Source: Streptomyces sp. NBC_00459 (GTDB lineage: Bacteria > Actinomycetota > Actinomycetes > Streptomycetales > Streptomycetaceae). Taken from it: a stretch of DNA of 64,000 nt. Below the pieces are notes generated by a model. The model was given only the letters and a program-made list of their open reading frames with translations, ran no database searches and was not told the origin of the DNA. Position numbers and translations under genes: made by a program. Where the stretch lies: the NCBI RefSeq assembly GCF_036013955.1, contig NZ_CP107903.1, forward strand, positions 8,680,001 to 8,744,000. The letters run 5' to 3'. How positions within the stretch are numbered: position 1 is the first letter of the stretch; each line of letters starts with the position of its first letter. Below are positions 50,417 to 59,757 of this stretch, in pieces.

Positions 50417-51016
50417 ATGTCCCTGTTCCGCCGCACCAAGACCACCGACACCCCCGCACCTCAGGAGGCTCCCGTGCCCGCCAACCCCTTCGACAGGCTC
50501 CCCCCGGTCCCTTCCTTCACCGTCACCAGCACCGACGTCAAGGACGGTGAGCCGCTGGCCACGGCGCAGTACTCCACCCGCACCGGCATCCCCACCGCCG
50601 CCGACGCCTCGCCTCAGCTGTCCTGGACCGGCTTCCCCGAGGCCACCAAGAGCTTCGTGGTCACCATGTACGACGCGGACGCCCCCGTACCGGCCGGTTT
50701 TTGGCACTGGGCCGTTGCCGACATCCCGGCCGGCGCCACCGAGCTGGTCACCGGCGCGGGTGCCCCCGGCGGCCAGGGCCTGCCCGCCGGCGCGTTCCAC
50801 GTCCCCAACGACGCACGCCTCCCCTTCTACGCGGGCGCCATGCCCCCGCCCGGCACCGGCAAGCACCGCTACTTCATCGCCGTCAACGCCCTCGACGTCG
50901 CGTCCGTCAAGGACCTCGGCGTCGCCGACGACTCCACCCCCACCGTGCTGTACTTCAGCATCCTCCAGCACACCATCGCCCGCGCTCTGATCACGCCCTG
51001 GGGCGGCGAAGGCTGA
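50417..51016 (+). CDS. YbhB/YbcL-type PEBP (Raf kinase inhibitor-like) family protein
   Basis: A protein of 199 residues. PEBP ligand-site blocks are ASPQLSWTGFPEATKSFVVTMYDADAPVPAGFWHWAV (the DxDAP and GxxHW pieces) and GTGKHRYFIAVNALD. The C-terminus ARALITPWGGEG is shared with the truncated paralogue at 1-196. There is no signal peptide, so it is cytoplasmic. The N-terminal 30 residues are polar and variable. It is probably co-transcribed with the FAH gene. Confidence 0.88.
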   Translation: MSLFRRTKTTDTPAPQEAPVPANPFDRLPPVPSFTVTSTDVKDGEPLATAQYSTRTGIPTAADASPQLSWTGFPEATKSFVVTMYDADAPVPAGFWHWAVADIPAGATELVTGAGAPGGQGLPAGAFHVPNDARLPFYAGAMPPPGTGKHRYFIAVNALDVASVKDLGVADDSTPTVLYFSILQHTIARALITPWGGEG

Positions 51017-51569
51017 CACAACCCCCTCCGCCTCGCCGTCGGCGATCCGACCGGGGTCCTCAGCCACTCGCTGGCTGTGGGCCCCGTTCCCGCACCCGCC
51101 CGGCTCCGTGCCGTCCGCCCGTCACCACAAATCCGCAATCAGGTCCGTTCCTTCACAATCCCGTCCCGCATGACACGGCATCAGTCACCCACTGGTTGAA
51201 GAAATTCCGTACCCATCTCACGCAACAGGCCCACGGGGGAGGGCTTCCGGCGAACGCGGATCGCAAGTTACCTGAAGTAAGTGCCAATTTGCCGCGCCAT
51301 GCGGCGCGAATGAACTCCACGTCTTCCTCTCCGATATGCAAGCGGCCCGGGAGGGAACACGAACTCGGACGGGACCGGAGTGGATCGGATACGGGCTTCG
51401 TAACCGCACACAAAGCGTCATTCGCCGTTCCCGTCAGGCATATTGCCCCTTGCCAGCGCTTCGACCCCGTGGAAAGCTCTGCCCCCACCACAGGTTTCCC
51501 CGGGTTCGCTCTCCGGAAATGCACTGCGCGCCTATAGGGCCGCTGGGTGCCGGGTCACTTGCGGTGCGC
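51017..51569. other. Long 5' region of the sigma-like/CBM2 gene
   Basis: About 550 bases without a recognisable gene. It carries a conserved 15-bp palindromic motif at 51267 and, next to it, a GC hairpin-like sequence (GCCGCGCC-ATG-CGGCGCG region at about 51292-51308). Otherwise I see nothing. The distance from the motif to the gene suggests a long untranslated leader or a start upstream of my choice. Confidence 0.5.
51267..51281. promoter_or_regulatory. 15-bp palindromic motif, copy A
   Basis: GTTACCTGAAGTAAG, 13 of 15 bases identical to the perfect palindrome CTTACTTGAAGTAAG at 60072. It lies about 290-300 bases upstream of the sigma-like/CBM2 gene; the other copy lies at a similar distance from the sigma-like/ricin gene. 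This points to a common regulator. Confidence 0.6.
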
Positions 51570-53078
51570 ATGAGTTCGCGAGTGAGGAATGTCTTCGTGC
51601 CGGGATCAACCTTTTCTCAAGGTGACTTGGAGTCGGCACTGCCGTCGGAGTACCGCCAGTCACTGACCGCGTACGCCACGCTGTGCACCACGACCCCTGC
51701 GTGGGCTGAGCGGTTGGCGCTGGAGGCGCTTGCGCGGGCCGACCGGTCCGCAGGTGGTCCAGTCGGCAGGGAACCTCTGCCGAAGCTACTGGTGGCGGTG
51801 CGAACGACTGCGGCCGACTGGGCGGTTCAGGGGCACGACGGTCGCTTGGACCAGGAACTGCTTGGCTGGCTGGCCTCGGAACAGGCCGCACGCCGCTCGG
51901 GCGGTCGGGTAGGGCAGCCTTTGGGGGCACGGGCGCTGTCCGACATGCCGGAGTCCGGCGCAGCGTTGTTGTGGTGGGTGGAAGTGGAATCACTGTCACT
52001 GCCCGACGCGGCTCTGCGGCTCGGCCTCGGCCATATGGACACGCACGCGCAGATGGACCAGGTACGTCGGGTTTTCCGGGAACGGGTTCTGCGGCACCAC
52101 GTTCATGCCTCCGCCGGCGGGGAGTGCCGTGGGTACGCCCGGATACTGGGAGCGGTCACCCGGCTGCCTGGAACTCCGGTGCCTGAGGACCTTGCGCGGC
52201 ATCTGGCGACGTGCCGGCGGTGCACCGAGGCCGAGGCGGCCCTGCGAGCGCGAGATGACGTGCTGGCCCGTCTGCTGGCCAGGGATGTGCTCGGCTGGGG
52301 CGGACTCGCCTATCTGGAGCGGCGGCGCGCCTCGTCGGAGCGCTCTCCCGCCGTCGAGGGCCTGGGCGGCATGGAAGGGCTTGCGGCCGAAGGGGACCGG
52401 AGAGGGGCGGGCCCTCAAGCCGGTCGTCCTCTCCGCCGGACCGGGGTTGTGGCAGCGGTGGCGGCCGTCGGCGCGACCGTTGCCATGGTCTTCCTGCTCT
52501 TCTCGACGGCTCCGGAGGTGGCCGAGGTCGCGCACCCGGAGAGTTCACCGGTGCTGGACGCGTCCCTCTGGGGATCCGTGCCGGACGCGGGAGCGGACCA
52601 CCGCACGCCTTCTGCGGCCGGACCTTCGCAGACATCGTCTCCATCTGCGGCGCCAACGGCCGGGGCACAGGAGTCCGGTGAACCGGCTCGGACATCCGCA
52701 CCTCCCACCGACGGCTCCTCCGGCGTCGGGCCACCCGGCGTGTCTCCTGCCTTGATGGACACTCCCACGTCATGCGATGCTGACTACGAGCTGATCTCCC
52801 AGTGGACCGACGGGTTCAAGGCCCGCGTCACCGTCACCTCGCACAGCGCGCTCGAAAACTGGCGTCTTGGCTGGACGTTCCGCGACAGCCAGCGCCTCAC
52901 CGAGGTGTACGGCGGCACGTACGACCAGAGTGGATCCCGGGTCACGATCGAGGCCGCGGACTACAACAGGGACGTCGAAGCCGGCGAATCCTTTCAGATC
53001 TACTTCCTCGGCGAGTCGCAGGACCGCAACACACCGCCCGGGGCTGTGATCCTGAACAACCGTAGCTGCTCGGTCTGA
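51570..53078 (+). CDS. Sigma-factor-like membrane protein with extracellular cellulose-binding (CBM2) domain
   Basis: A protein of 502 residues. The first 200 resemble a degenerate ECF sigma factor: helical, with LPSEYRQSLTAYATLCTTTPAWAERLALEALARA and LSLPDAALRLGLGHMDTHAQMDQVRRVFRERVL. A zinc-finger-like HLATCRRC lies near residue 210, as in anti-sigma domains. A transmembrane helix (VVAAVAAVGATVAMVFLLF, about 291-310), a Ser/Pro/Thr linker and a CBM2-type domain (CDADYELISQWTDGFKARVTVTS...WRLGWTF, 402-502) follow. Such chimeras probably sense a polysaccharide outside and signal inward. A second protein of the same plan is at 57910-59757. Start ATG 51570 has a weak ribosome site; uncertain. 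Confidence 0.75.
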   Translation: MSSRVRNVFVPGSTFSQGDLESALPSEYRQSLTAYATLCTTTPAWAERLALEALARADRSAGGPVGREPLPKLLVAVRTTAADWAVQGHDGRLDQELLGWLASEQAARRSGGRVGQPLGARALSDMPESGAALLWWVEVESLSLPDAALRLGLGHMDTHAQMDQVRRVFRERVLRHHVHASAGGECRGYARILGAVTRLPGTPVPEDLARHLATCRRCTEAEAALRARDDVLARLLARDVLGWGGLAYLERRRASSERSPAVEGLGGMEGLAAEGDRRGAGPQAGRPLRRTGVVAAVAAVGATVAMVFLLFSTAPEVAEVAHPESSPVLDASLWGSVPDAGADHRTPSAAGPSQTSSPSAAPTAGAQESGEPARTSAPPTDGSSGVGPPGVSPALMDTPTSCDADYELISQWTDGFKARVTVTSHSALENWRLGWTFRDSQRLTEVYGGTYDQSGSRVTIEAADYNRDVEAGESFQIYFLGESQDRNTPPGAVILNNRSCSV

Positions 53079-53330
53079 ACGGTGCCCGCACGGGCTCCGG
53101 CACGAGACGGGTCCGGTAGTCCGAGGCAGCCGAAAGCAGCGCGCACCTCCGCGCCGCTGCGGGCCGGCCGGGCGTTGGCCGTCCGAGCGGCCGACAGTGT
53201 GTCCTACGACGCGTGCGTGGTCCCGAGCCGGCTCCAAGACCATGGGACAGTGACGAGCCGGACCACCGAGGGACTTCTGGGCGAGCCGCGCCGATCGCAT
53301 CACTCGGCCCGCACGCAGGCCGTCAATACG

Positions 53331-54419
53331 TCATCCACCGGGCTGGTACGCGCGGGGTGTGGAGCCCGTCCAGCGTTTGAAGGCCCGGTGGAAGGCGCTC
53401 GGCTCGGAGAAACCGAGACGCTGGGACAGCTCTTCGACGGAGGTGTTTCCCGAGGCCAGCTCCATGATGGCCACGTCCCGGCGCAGTTGGTCACGTACCT
53501 GCTGGAACGACGTCCCCTCGGCTGCGAGTTGGCGCCGCAGTGTCTGTGGACTCACCGTGAGGAGTGCGGCGATGTCCTGCGCGGGTGGCATGCGGTCCGG
53601 GAGCGACCGTCCGAGCAGCCGCCGGACGCGCGCGGCGGCCGTGCTGCCGTAGTCCAGGCGTGCCAATACGTCGGCGGGCGCGCGCCGCAGGAACGTGCTC
53701 AGGCCCGCCTCGTCCTGGAGCACGGGCTGGTCCAGGACGGCCCGGTCGAAGACCAACGCCGTACGCGGGGCGTCGAAGGTGCACGGGACGCCGTACAGGA
53801 GGTCGTACTCCAGGGCGTGCGCGGGCCGGGGGTGGCTGAACTCGGCCCCGGTGAGCGTGATCCGGCGGCGGACGAGCCAGCTGGCGAACCGGTGCAGGAC
53901 GACGGTGACGGACTCGGCGAGGTAGTGCTCCGGGTCGTCGAAGGCGGTGAGGTCGAAGACCACCCGGGCCTCGCCCGAGTCCACCGCGCCCCCGGTGTCC
54001 CGCACGTCTCCCGCCTCCTCCACGCGGAAACGGGGGCCGCCGGGAAAGAGTGCGTAGAACGCGCCGCACCGCTGCAGCGCGGACCGCAGGTCGGGACTGC
54101 AGTGGACCACGGCATGGCACATCATCGCGAAGGTGCCCACCTTGAGCGGCTGCGGCCCGAAGCCCTGCACCTCGTCGTCCAACGCCTGCCACGTCTGCCG
54201 TACGAGCCGTGCGAACTGCCGTGGCGAGACCCGGGCCAGCGGAACGTCCAGCAACTGTGGCGGGATACCGGCCCGGGTCACCAGGGCGGAGACGTCCGCA
54301 CCGCGCCGCCGGGCTCCGTACAGGGAGGCCCGCACATGATGCATGGCGACCGACCGCGACGAAGTGACCGTCCCGGACCGCGTGAGGGAGAGATCGTGCG
54401 GGGCGGATGCGGAGGCCAT
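53331..54419 (-). CDS. AraC-family regulator with OruR-like N-terminal domain
   Basis: About 362 residues. The N-terminal 230 residues match the arabinose-binding-like domain of OruR/VirS-type AraC proteins (GADVSALVTRAGIPPQLLDVPLARVSPRQFARLVRQTWQAL). The C-terminal AraC helix-turn-helix pair is at about residues 265-355 (DIAALLTVSPQTLRRQLAAEGTSFQQVRDQLRRDVAI, SVEELSQRLGFSEPSAFHRAFKRWTGSTPRAYQ). I prefer the ATG at 54419, leaving 104 bases to the divergent acyl-CoA dehydrogenase; an ATG at 54488 in frame would leave only 35. It probably activates the dehydrogenase-CaiB-amidohydrolase operon. Confidence 0.9.
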   Translation of the reverse strand: MASASAPHDLSLTRSGTVTSSRSVAMHHVRASLYGARRRGADVSALVTRAGIPPQLLDVPLARVSPRQFARLVRQTWQALDDEVQGFGPQPLKVGTFAMMCHAVVHCSPDLRSALQRCGAFYALFPGGPRFRVEEAGDVRDTGGAVDSGEARVVFDLTAFDDPEHYLAESVTVVLHRFASWLVRRRITLTGAEFSHPRPAHALEYDLLYGVPCTFDAPRTALVFDRAVLDQPVLQDEAGLSTFLRRAPADVLARLDYGSTAAARVRRLLGRSLPDRMPPAQDIAALLTVSPQTLRRQLAAEGTSFQQVRDQLRRDVAIMELASGNTSVEELSQRLGFSEPSAFHRAFKRWTGSTPRAYQPGG

Positions 54420-54523
54420 GATTGCCGATCGTACGGGACCGGACCGCAGAGAGCTGGAAAGGTCAATGCTTGTGAGCGCTGCGGTCATGACGGCGTCGGA
54501 CAGACCCGTCCTACCCTCACCAC

Positions 54524-55660
54524 ATGATCAGACACGGCCACTTCGACGACGCCCACGAGGCGTACCGGGCCGTGTGGCGCCACTTCGTCGAGCGGGAGGT
54601 CGTGCCGCGGCAGGCGGTGTGGGAGAGGGACGGCATTGTCGGAACGGATGTATGGCGGCTCGCGGGCGAGCGGAGGCTGCTGTGTCCCTGGGCCGATCCC
54701 GCCCACGGCGGTCTGGGGCTGAGCGACCTGCGGTACGTACAGATCATGATCGAGGAGCTCGCGTTCGCCGCCGAGTCCGGCTTCGCCGTGCCACTGCACT
54801 CGGGCATCGTCGTCCCCTACCTGGCCGAGTTCGGCACCGACGAGCAGAAGAAGCGCCATCTGACACGCGCGGTCGGCGGAGAGAGCGTGGTCGCCATCGC
54901 CATCACCGAGCCGGGTACCGGCTCCGACGTGGCAGGCATCCGCACCCGCGCGGTGCGGGACGGCGACGACTGGGTGATCGACGGTGCCAAGACGTTCATC
55001 TCCAGCGGCATCAACGCTGACCTGGTCATCGTGGCCGCCCGCACCGGCGAGGGACGCGCCATCGGTCTGTTCCTGGTGGAGTCCGGGATGCCGGGCTTCA
55101 CCAGGGGCCGCAAACTGGACAAGCTGGGCCTGCGCACCTGGGACACCGCCGAGTTGTTCTTCGAGCAGGTACGGATCCCGGACACGCATGTCCTGGGCGA
55201 GCCGGACCAGGGCTTCGTCATGATGATGGGGCAGTTCGCCCTGGAACGCCTCGTCGTCGCGATGGGAGCGGTCGCCGACGCCCAGGCCGCTCTGCTGGAG
55301 ACGATCGCGTACGTCAAGGAGCAGACCGTGTCTGGCAGGCCGGTGGCGGCGTTCCAGGACATCCGCTTCCGGCTGGCCGCGATGCGCGCCCGGACATCCG
55401 CCGTCCAGACCCACGTCGACGCCTGCGTCCTGGCCCACAACGCCGGACGGCTGGCCGCCGAGGAAGCCGCGGAGGCCAAGCTGGTGGCCACCGAACTGCA
55501 GGGCGAGGTCGTGGACGACTGTCTCCAGATGTTCGGCGGTTACGGCTACCTGCGCGAACACCCCGTCTGCCGCCGCTACTCCGACGCCCGCGTCCAACGG
55601 ATCTACGGCGGCACCTCGGAGATCATGAAGGAAATCATCAGCCGGTCCATGAACCTGTGA
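54524..55660 (+). CDS. Acyl-CoA dehydrogenase
   Basis: A protein of 378 residues, normal length. Blocks are VVAIAITEPGTGSDVAGIRTRAV (substrate/FAD region, about residues 122-144), DDWVIDGAKTFISSG, GLRTWDTAELFFEQVRIP and the C-terminal DDCLQMFGGYGYLREHPVCRRYSDARVQRIYGGTSEIMKEIISR. The catalytic Glu of medium-chain types is at the YGG-TSE segment or nearby. It oxidises an acyl-CoA to the 2-enoyl-CoA. Its stop overlaps the CaiB gene (GTGA). With CaiB and a metal hydrolase downstream it forms a small acid-catabolic operon unrelated to the palindrome regulon. Confidence 0.93.
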   Translation: MIRHGHFDDAHEAYRAVWRHFVEREVVPRQAVWERDGIVGTDVWRLAGERRLLCPWADPAHGGLGLSDLRYVQIMIEELAFAAESGFAVPLHSGIVVPYLAEFGTDEQKKRHLTRAVGGESVVAIAITEPGTGSDVAGIRTRAVRDGDDWVIDGAKTFISSGINADLVIVAARTGEGRAIGLFLVESGMPGFTRGRKLDKLGLRTWDTAELFFEQVRIPDTHVLGEPDQGFVMMMGQFALERLVVAMGAVADAQAALLETIAYVKEQTVSGRPVAAFQDIRFRLAAMRARTSAVQTHVDACVLAHNAGRLAAEEAAEAKLVATELQGEVVDDCLQMFGGYGYLREHPVCRRYSDARVQRIYGGTSEIMKEIISRSMNL

Positions 55661-56850
55661 ACGGGACGAGGCACAGCTCTGTGAACAGTGCGGGGAACAT
55701 CTCTGCGACCGCCGCGACAGGCCCGTTGGACGGTGTGCGCGTACTTGAGATCGCCAGTCTCGCGCCCGCGCCGTTCGCCTGTACGGTGCTGTCCGACCTG
55801 GGTGCGGAGGTGCTGCGCGTCGACCGTCCCGGGTCTGCGGCACCGGAATCCGCGGTCCAGGACCCCTTGACCCGGGGGCGCCGGTCGGCCGCCGTCGACC
55901 TCAAGCACCCCGGCGGCGCGGAGACGGTGCTGCGGCTGGTGGAGCGCGCCGACGTCCTCGTCGAGGGTTTCCGGCCGGGGGTGTGCGAGCGGCTCGGCAT
56001 CGGGCCCGGCGTCTGTCTCGCCCGCAATCCCCGCCTGGTCTACGGGCGTATGACGGGCTACGGGCAGGACGGGCCGCTGGCGCCACGCGCCGGGCACGAC
56101 ATCAACTACCTGGCCGTGTCCGGCGCCCTTGAACCCCTCGGCCCGGCCGACGGCCCTCCGCTGCCGCCACTGAACTACGTCGCCGACTTCGGCGGCGGCG
56201 GGATGCTGCTGGCCGTCGGCATCCTGGCCGCCCTGTGGGAACGGGAGCGATCCGGTCGCGGCCAGGTCGTCGACGCCGCGATGACCGAGGGCGCCGCCCT
56301 GATCACCGGCATCCTGCACGGTCTGCGTGCTCGCGGACTGTGGCGCGAGGAACGGGGCGGGAACCTCTTCGACGGCTCCGCCCCCTTCTACCGCACGTAC
56401 GCCTGCGCCGACGGCCGCTACATCGCGGTCGGCGCGATCGAGCCGCAGTTCTGGTCCCGCACTCTGGAACTGCTCGGCCTCAGCCCCGAAGACCTCCCTC
56501 CGCAGCTCGACCCGGACGGCTGGCCCGAGCTGAGTGAACGCCTGGCTACGGCGTTCGCCGCCCGCGACCGGGACTCATGGGCGGAGGTCTTCGAGTCCGC
56601 CGACGCGTGCGTCACCCCGGTCCTGAGCCCCTTCGAAGCTCACCGCCACCCGCACAACGCCGCCCGCGGCACCTTCACCCAGGTCGCGGGCACACGCCAG
56701 CCCGCCCCGGCGCCGCGCTTCTCCCGTACCCCCGGGGCGATCTCCGCCCCCTCTCCCCGCCCCGGCGAGCACACCGACTCCGCGCTCACCGACTGGGGCC
56801 TGACCACCTCCGAGATCACCACACTACGAAAGGACGGTGCCCTCGCATGA
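55657..56850 (+). CDS. CaiB/BaiF-type CoA-transferase (family III) or acyl-CoA racemase
   Basis: A protein of 397 residues. Family III blocks are LDGVRVLEIASLAPAPFACTVLSDLGAEVLRVDRPG, LVEGFRPGVCERLGIGP and RMTGYGQDGPLAPRAGHDINYLAVSGAL, then GRGQVVDAAMTEGAALI. GHDINYL is the segment carrying the His/Asp pair of alpha-methylacyl-CoA racemase. It therefore either moves CoA between acids or epimerises a 2-methylacyl-CoA. The GTG at 55657 overlaps the dehydrogenase stop. A second GTG 24 bases later is possible. Confidence 0.9.
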   Translation: MNGTRHSSVNSAGNISATAATGPLDGVRVLEIASLAPAPFACTVLSDLGAEVLRVDRPGSAAPESAVQDPLTRGRRSAAVDLKHPGGAETVLRLVERADVLVEGFRPGVCERLGIGPGVCLARNPRLVYGRMTGYGQDGPLAPRAGHDINYLAVSGALEPLGPADGPPLPPLNYVADFGGGGMLLAVGILAALWERERSGRGQVVDAAMTEGAALITGILHGLRARGLWREERGGNLFDGSAPFYRTYACADGRYIAVGAIEPQFWSRTLELLGLSPEDLPPQLDPDGWPELSERLATAFAARDRDSWAEVFESADACVTPVLSPFEAHRHPHNAARGTFTQVAGTRQPAPAPRFSRTPGAISAPSPRPGEHTDSALTDWGLTTSEITTLRKDGALA

Positions 56851-57677
56851 CCGTCGTCGACGTCTGGGCCCAGCACCCCACACTGCGCTTCATCCAGCAC
56901 GAGATGTTCGCCTCCCTGCGCCGCTGGACCGGCGCCGACACCCTCACCGAGGAACTGCCCGTCGACCTGACCATCGCCGCCATGGACGCCGGAGGCGTGG
57001 ATATCTCCCTCCTCAGCGCCTGGTTCGGGCCCGAAGGCGCCCTCATCTCCAACGACGAGGTCGCCGCGTTCACCGCCCACGCCCCGGACCGGCTGGTCGG
57101 TGTCGCCTCGGTCGATCTGCGCAAACCGATGGAGGCGGTCCGTGAACTCCGCCGTTGCGTCGACGAGTTGGGCTTCAAGGCGCTGCGTGTCGTCCCGTGG
57201 CTGTGGGGCTGGCCGCCCAACGACCGCCGCTACTACCCGCTCTACGCCGAGTGCGTACAACTCGGCGTCCCGTTCTGCACCCAGGTCGGCCATACCGGCC
57301 CGCTGCGCACCTCCGAGACCGGGCGCCCCATCCCCTACCTGGACGACGTCGCGCTCGACTTCCCCGAACTCACCATCGTCGCCGGGCACATCGGCTACCC
57401 GTGGACGGAGGAGATGATCGCCGTGGCCCGCAAGCACGAGAACGTCTACATCGACACCTCCGCCTACACCAGCAAGCGCATCCCGCCCGAACTGGTCAAC
57501 TATCTCGGCAGTGACCGGCACAAGGTCCTCTTCGGCACCAACTACCCCATGCTCACCGCCGACAGGGCCCTCGCCGACCTCGACACCCTCCATCTCGGCG
57601 ACACCGCCAGGGAGTTGTACCTCCACGGCCACGCCGAGCGGATCTTCAGCCTCGCAAAAGGCCCCGCCGCGAAGTAG
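56847..57677 (+). CDS. Amidohydrolase-2-type metal hydrolase/decarboxylase (ACMSD-like)
   Basis: A protein of 276 residues with a TIM-barrel amidohydrolase-2 fold. Useful blocks are VDVWAQHPTL at the start where HxH is usual, LVGVASVDLRKPMEAVRELRRCVDELGFKALRVVPW, GVPFCTQVGHTG, LTIVAGHIGYPWTEEMIAVARKHENVYIDTSAY and VLFGTNYPM. The usual N-terminal metal motif HxH is replaced by W-A-Q, so metal binding may be altered, but the later His (VGHTG, AGHIG) are present. Relatives decarboxylate or hydrolyse aromatic and keto acids. The ATG overlaps the CaiB stop (ATGA). It completes a three-gene operon. Confidence 0.85.
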   Translation: MTVVDVWAQHPTLRFIQHEMFASLRRWTGADTLTEELPVDLTIAAMDAGGVDISLLSAWFGPEGALISNDEVAAFTAHAPDRLVGVASVDLRKPMEAVRELRRCVDELGFKALRVVPWLWGWPPNDRRYYPLYAECVQLGVPFCTQVGHTGPLRTSETGRPIPYLDDVALDFPELTIVAGHIGYPWTEEMIAVARKHENVYIDTSAYTSKRIPPELVNYLGSDRHKVLFGTNYPMLTADRALADLDTLHLGDTARELYLHGHAERIFSLAKGPAAK

Positions 57678-57805
57678 ACACGGGTGTACTTCCTTGCCCC
57701 GGCACTCAATGTCGAACCCCTGCTCCGTGGCCGCGCTCCCAGGCTTCCCCAGGGCGTGTGTCCGGTGCGGACGGGTCGTCACCGACGCGGCACGATCCAC
57801 GCAAA

Positions 57806-57847
57806 CCCCTCGGCTCCGTGTGTGATTCGCACGAGCGGGCCGAGGGG
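57806..57847. terminator. Bidirectional hairpin terminator
   Basis: Perfect 9-bp arms CCCCTCGGC (57806-57814) and GCCGAGGGG (57839-57847) enclose a 24-base loop. It lies between the convergent amidohydrolase (ends 57677) and the sigma-like/ricin gene (ends 57910). Confidence 0.65.
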
Positions 57848-57909
57848 TGCAGTTCCCCGCGGGACGACGGCCGAGGGGAATCGCGATGCGGCATTCGGCG
57901 CGGCGGTCG

Positions 57910-59757
57910 TCATCGGCGACCGATCCTCCCTCCGTCCCTCCCTCCGTCCTGCAGCCTGCGATCGTCGTCCTCGGACCCGCAGGAGTAGGAATTGCACTGG
58001 TTCGTCGCCGAGGGCGACGCGGAGTCCGTCGGTTTCGCCGTGGAGGGTTCGGGCTTCACCGTCGAGGACGGGAGGCGGGACGTGCTGGGCGGGGTCTTGC
58101 CCGCAGTGGCCGCCTCGTCGCGTCCGACGCGCGACGCGACCAACTCCAACTGTGCCGATGTCACCGAGGTGTCGAACTCCCAGCGTTGGGCATCGCTGTC
58201 CGTCCGCGTCTTGAGGGTGAGATACGCCCCCTTCTCGTCGGAGATCGACGCGAGAGCGAGGTCAGACATGCCCCGTGGCAGCAGGTTTCCCTGGATGGTG
58301 AAGTCGTAGCGCACGAGGGCCTCTCGCGACCTGTCCGCGCAGTCCCCGAGCCGCACCGAGAAGCCACGTCGGGAGTCGAGGCACAGTCCGGGGGCAGCCA
58401 CGCCGCGCAGCGAGCCGTCGCTCTCGTAGGACCACTGCTGCCCTGGGGACGAGGTGCACGTGAGGAGGAGAGGCTCCGCTCCCTCCGTCGCCCTTCCGTC
58501 GGCGATGCCGACGCACAGGCCGGTCTCCGCGTTGCGCAACCGACCCGTCAGCGAGTTGCCGTCGCCGCCCGCCCTGATCCCGGAGGGCTGTCCACCGGAC
58601 CCTGTGGACGCCGATGGACTCGCCGCGTCGACGGGGCCGGCACCGCCGCCCGAGCCGTCACCGCCAACCGGCCAGAAGAGCAGTGGAATCAGCACGCATC
58701 CGCTCAGGCCCACCATCGCCAGGACGAGGTTCCGGCGACGGAGGAAGCCTTTGGGGCTGCCGTGCCGCACAGCGCCGTGACCGGCGGACGGGGGGTTGCG
58801 CGACTCGTCGAACACGGTGGGCCGACGGGGACTCGGCCCCGGCTCGGTGACCCCGGTCGGCCAACGGAGAGCGGCTCCTGTCCCGCTCTTCGTTTCAGAA
58901 GGCATGGACACTTCCACGATCTGCGCAGTACGCCGTCCCGGCCGTGAGCCGAGATAGTCCCGCGCTCCCCACCCCAGTACCCCCTCGGCGAGCAGCACCG
59001 ACAGCCGGTCGCCCGACTGGTCCAACTGGTCGGCGGCGTGCCGGCAGTAGGGGCACCTGCTCATGTGGCGGAGCAGATCCCGGTCGAGGTCCGCGCCACC
59101 ACGCTGGATCGACACGTCCAACAGCCGGTTGAAGCGGCGGCACTCCTCCTGGGGGGCGAGTTCGCGATGAGCCTCGACGCAGGCGTCCCTCAGCTGGACA
59201 CGCGCACGCTCCAACTGGGCAGGGGCGTCCGCCGGTTCCAGTCGCAGCAGGGCGCTCGGTATCGCGAGGTCCTCGGCCTCGACCTCCGTGTGCCACAGCA
59301 GGCACCTGGCCCGCTCCGGCAGCCGGTGAAAGGCGCGGGCCACCAGGAGGCGGTCCTCTCGAGGAAGGAGTCTGGCCGCAGCCCGCTCCGTGTCCGCTGT
59401 CAGCAGTCGGGGGTTGAGCAGCGCCCGGCGCTTGTCGGCATCCCATTCACCCGCGATGCGACGAACCGTCATGAGCAGGTGCGGCCGCCACGCGGCCGTC
59501 GGGCCGGACTTCCTCTGAGCTTCGCCGAAGAGCCTGGCGAACGCCGCGCTGGTGAGCATTCCGGCGTACTGCGGCTCGCTGGTGCACAGCCTCGCGTACG
59601 AGAACACCGCGACCCAGTGCCGGGCGAGCAGTTCACCGACCGGATGGTCTGCGGGCCCCCTGCCGGAGCGCTGCCTCAGTTCGACGGCGAGTTCCTCGTC
59701 CATCGCCTCGAACGGGCGCTCGGGAGTCTGGCAATTCGGCCGAGTTACTTCACTCAA
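57910..59757 (-). CDS. Sigma-factor-like membrane protein with ricin-type lectin domain
   Basis: A protein of 615 residues. The first 210 are ECF-sigma-like (VGELLARHWVAVFSYARLC; REDRLLVARAFHRLPERARCLLWHTEVEAEDLAI), then a zinc-finger-like HMSRCPYC near residue 231. After a basic linker there is one transmembrane helix (LVLAMVGLSGCVLIPLLFW, about 343-361) and a ricin B-type beta-trefoil (about 399-540; LRNAETGLCVGIADG, QQWSYESDGSLRG, GLCLDSR). A low-complexity Ser/Pro/Thr tail with NQCNSYSCG follows. It has the same overall plan as the gene at 51570 but a different extracellular binding domain. The start is the TTG at 59757 with GAAGGAAA upstream. A palindromic motif shared with that gene lies about 315 bases upstream. 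Confidence 0.8.
   Translation of the reverse strand: MSEVTRPNCQTPERPFEAMDEELAVELRQRSGRGPADHPVGELLARHWVAVFSYARLCTSEPQYAGMLTSAAFARLFGEAQRKSGPTAAWRPHLLMTVRRIAGEWDADKRRALLNPRLLTADTERAAARLLPREDRLLVARAFHRLPERARCLLWHTEVEAEDLAIPSALLRLEPADAPAQLERARVQLRDACVEAHRELAPQEECRRFNRLLDVSIQRGGADLDRDLLRHMSRCPYCRHAADQLDQSGDRLSVLLAEGVLGWGARDYLGSRPGRRTAQIVEVSMPSETKSGTGAALRWPTGVTEPGPSPRRPTVFDESRNPPSAGHGAVRHGSPKGFLRRRNLVLAMVGLSGCVLIPLLFWPVGGDGSGGGAGPVDAASPSASTGSGGQPSGIRAGGDGNSLTGRLRNAETGLCVGIADGRATEGAEPLLLTCTSSPGQQWSYESDGSLRGVAAPGLCLDSRRGFSVRLGDCADRSREALVRYDFTIQGNLLPRGMSDLALASISDEKGAYLTLKTRTDSDAQRWEFDTSVTSAQLELVASRVGRDEAATAGKTPPSTSRLPSSTVKPEPSTAKPTDSASPSATNQCNSYSCGSEDDDRRLQDGGRDGGRIGRR

Noticed and set aside
51267..51320. 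Possible riboswitch in the long leader of the sigma-like/CBM2 gene
   Set aside because: There is a small hairpin next to the palindromic motif, but I could not match any known riboswitch consensus.
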